Shown here in pieces: positions 6,884 through 7,182 of a stretch of DNA of 7,182 bases. A program made the translations under genes and the position numbers. The notes under the pieces were generated by a model. The model was not told where the DNA came from and did no database searches. It saw only the letters and a program-made list of their open reading frames with translations. Position 1 is the stretch's first letter; every line of letters starts with the position of its first letter. Source of the DNA: Sulfurimonas sp. (lineage in GTDB: Bacteria; Campylobacterota; Campylobacteria; Campylobacterales; Sulfurimonadaceae); the NCBI GenBank assembly GCA_026987995.1, contig JALSMC010000279.1:1-7182 (forward strand). The letters are read 5' to 3'.

Positions 6884-6889
6884 CCCTTT
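6884..6889 (-). promoter_or_regulatory. Ribosome binding site of the pentapeptide-repeat gene overlapping the hsdS stop
   Basis: AAAGGG on the minus strand overlaps the hsdS stop codon TAA (6888-6890) and ends five bases before the ATG at 6876-6878. It supports that start and suggests translational coupling to hsdS. Confidence 0.75.
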
Positions 6890-7181
6890 ACACAAACATC
6901 TGCTGAAGCAGTGCTTTTTTAAACTCTTTGGTGGCGTTTAGTTGCTTTTGTGTCTGCTCTATTTTTGAGTCTATGGATGATAGGAAGTTTGCTATTTTTG
7001 TTTGTTCTTTTAGGGATGGGAGATTTATATTTAAAGCTTTTATATCTTTTGTACTTACTGCTGTAAATGTACTTCCTTGCTCTAACCTAATCCATTTCTT
7101 TTCGTAAGATAATAAAAATTGATACAAAAATTCAATATTACTTAGTTCATTATTTTTAATTGAACAAACACCTCTTCCTAT
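6888..7181 (-). CDS. hsdS: Type I restriction enzyme specificity subunit (HsdS), C-terminal part, cut by right edge
   Basis: The frame is open from the right edge, giving 97 residues of the C-terminal end of HsdS, the subunit that recognises the DNA target and holds the methylase pair. The visible part is the end of the second target-recognition domain (EFLYQFLLSYEKKWIRL, then GSTFTAVSTKDIKALNINLP, where the S/T-x-x-x-x-S.KDI..L..P pattern is typical), followed by the conserved distal region: LKEQTKIANFLSSIDSKIEQ and a long helix ending KKALLQQMFV, a classic HsdS terminus. A TTG at 7125-7127 could be read as a start, but the frame continues upstream with HsdS-like sequence (GRGVCSIK), so the true start lies outside the window. 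The pentapeptide-repeat gene starts nine bases downstream and hsdR follows it, defining one operon; hsdM is expected beyond the edge. Confidence 0.93.
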   Translation of the reverse strand: MGRGVCSIKNNELSNIEFLYQFLLSYEKKWIRLEQGSTFTAVSTKDIKALNINLPSLKEQTKIANFLSSIDSKIEQTQKQLNATKEFKKALLQQMFV

Positions 7182-7182
7182 A

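Noticed and set aside
6900..6911. Inverted repeat CTGCTGAAGCAG shortly before a T6 run on the plus strand, terminator-like
   Set aside because: The stem is only four or five pairs, it lies within the conserved LLQQ codons of hsdS, and it faces the wrong way for the operon.
6888..7127. A short self-standing gene starting at TTG 7125-7127
   Set aside because: The frame stays open to the window edge with HsdS-like sequence upstream, so this is the 3' end of hsdS and not a separate small gene.
1..7182. CRISPR arrays, tRNA or rRNA genes, insertion sequences, attachment sites
   Set aside because: No regularly spaced repeats, RNA gene signatures, transposase motifs or flanking direct repeats were seen; the window is almost fully taken up by protein genes.

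Overview
The window looks like chromosome from a Campylobacterota (Epsilonproteobacteria) relative, such as the Sulfurimonas/Arcobacter/Sulfurospirillum range. The evidence is low GC, short intergenic gaps, a FliK-like gene overlapping a stand-alone FlhB C-terminal-domain gene, and a type I restriction operon with an extra gene between hsdS and hsdR. The genus is an inference. Nearly all of the window is coding, and no stretch above about 60 bases lacks a gene.

Left part (1-1523, minus strand): a flagellar pair. A FliK-type hook-length control protein (243-1523) overlaps by four bases (ATGA) the start of a small protein made only of the C-terminal cytoplasmic domain of FlhB (1-246, running off the left edge). 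Both would act at the flagellar type III export gate, as ruler and specificity switch.

Middle (1524-2529, plus strand): a 54-base divergent spacer with a strong extended -10 box leads into a small helical protein of unknown function (1578-1991). It is followed by a short, divergent thiamine-phosphate-synthase-like (ThiE/TenI superfamily) protein (2011-2529).

Right part (2544-7182, minus strand): a type I restriction-modification operon read from right to left. It holds the C-terminal end of hsdS (cut by the right edge), a 497-residue zinc-finger/pentapeptide-repeat/two-TM protein, and a complete hsdR of the EcoR124I-like type (945 residues). The three genes are 9 and 3 bases apart, with the ribosome binding site of each lying at the end of the gene before it, so they should be co-translated. 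hsdM is not in the window and is expected beyond the right edge. The operon meets the thiE-like gene tail to tail with a 14-base gap.

The strongest candidate for something new is the middle gene of the restriction operon. It is a membrane-anchored pentapeptide protein, far more AT-rich than its neighbours, locked translationally between the specificity and restriction subunits. By position it corresponds to the 'R-linked ORFs' (rlo genes) known from Campylobacter jejuni type I loci, but its architecture suggests a membrane-linked accessory or effector. That function is inference only.
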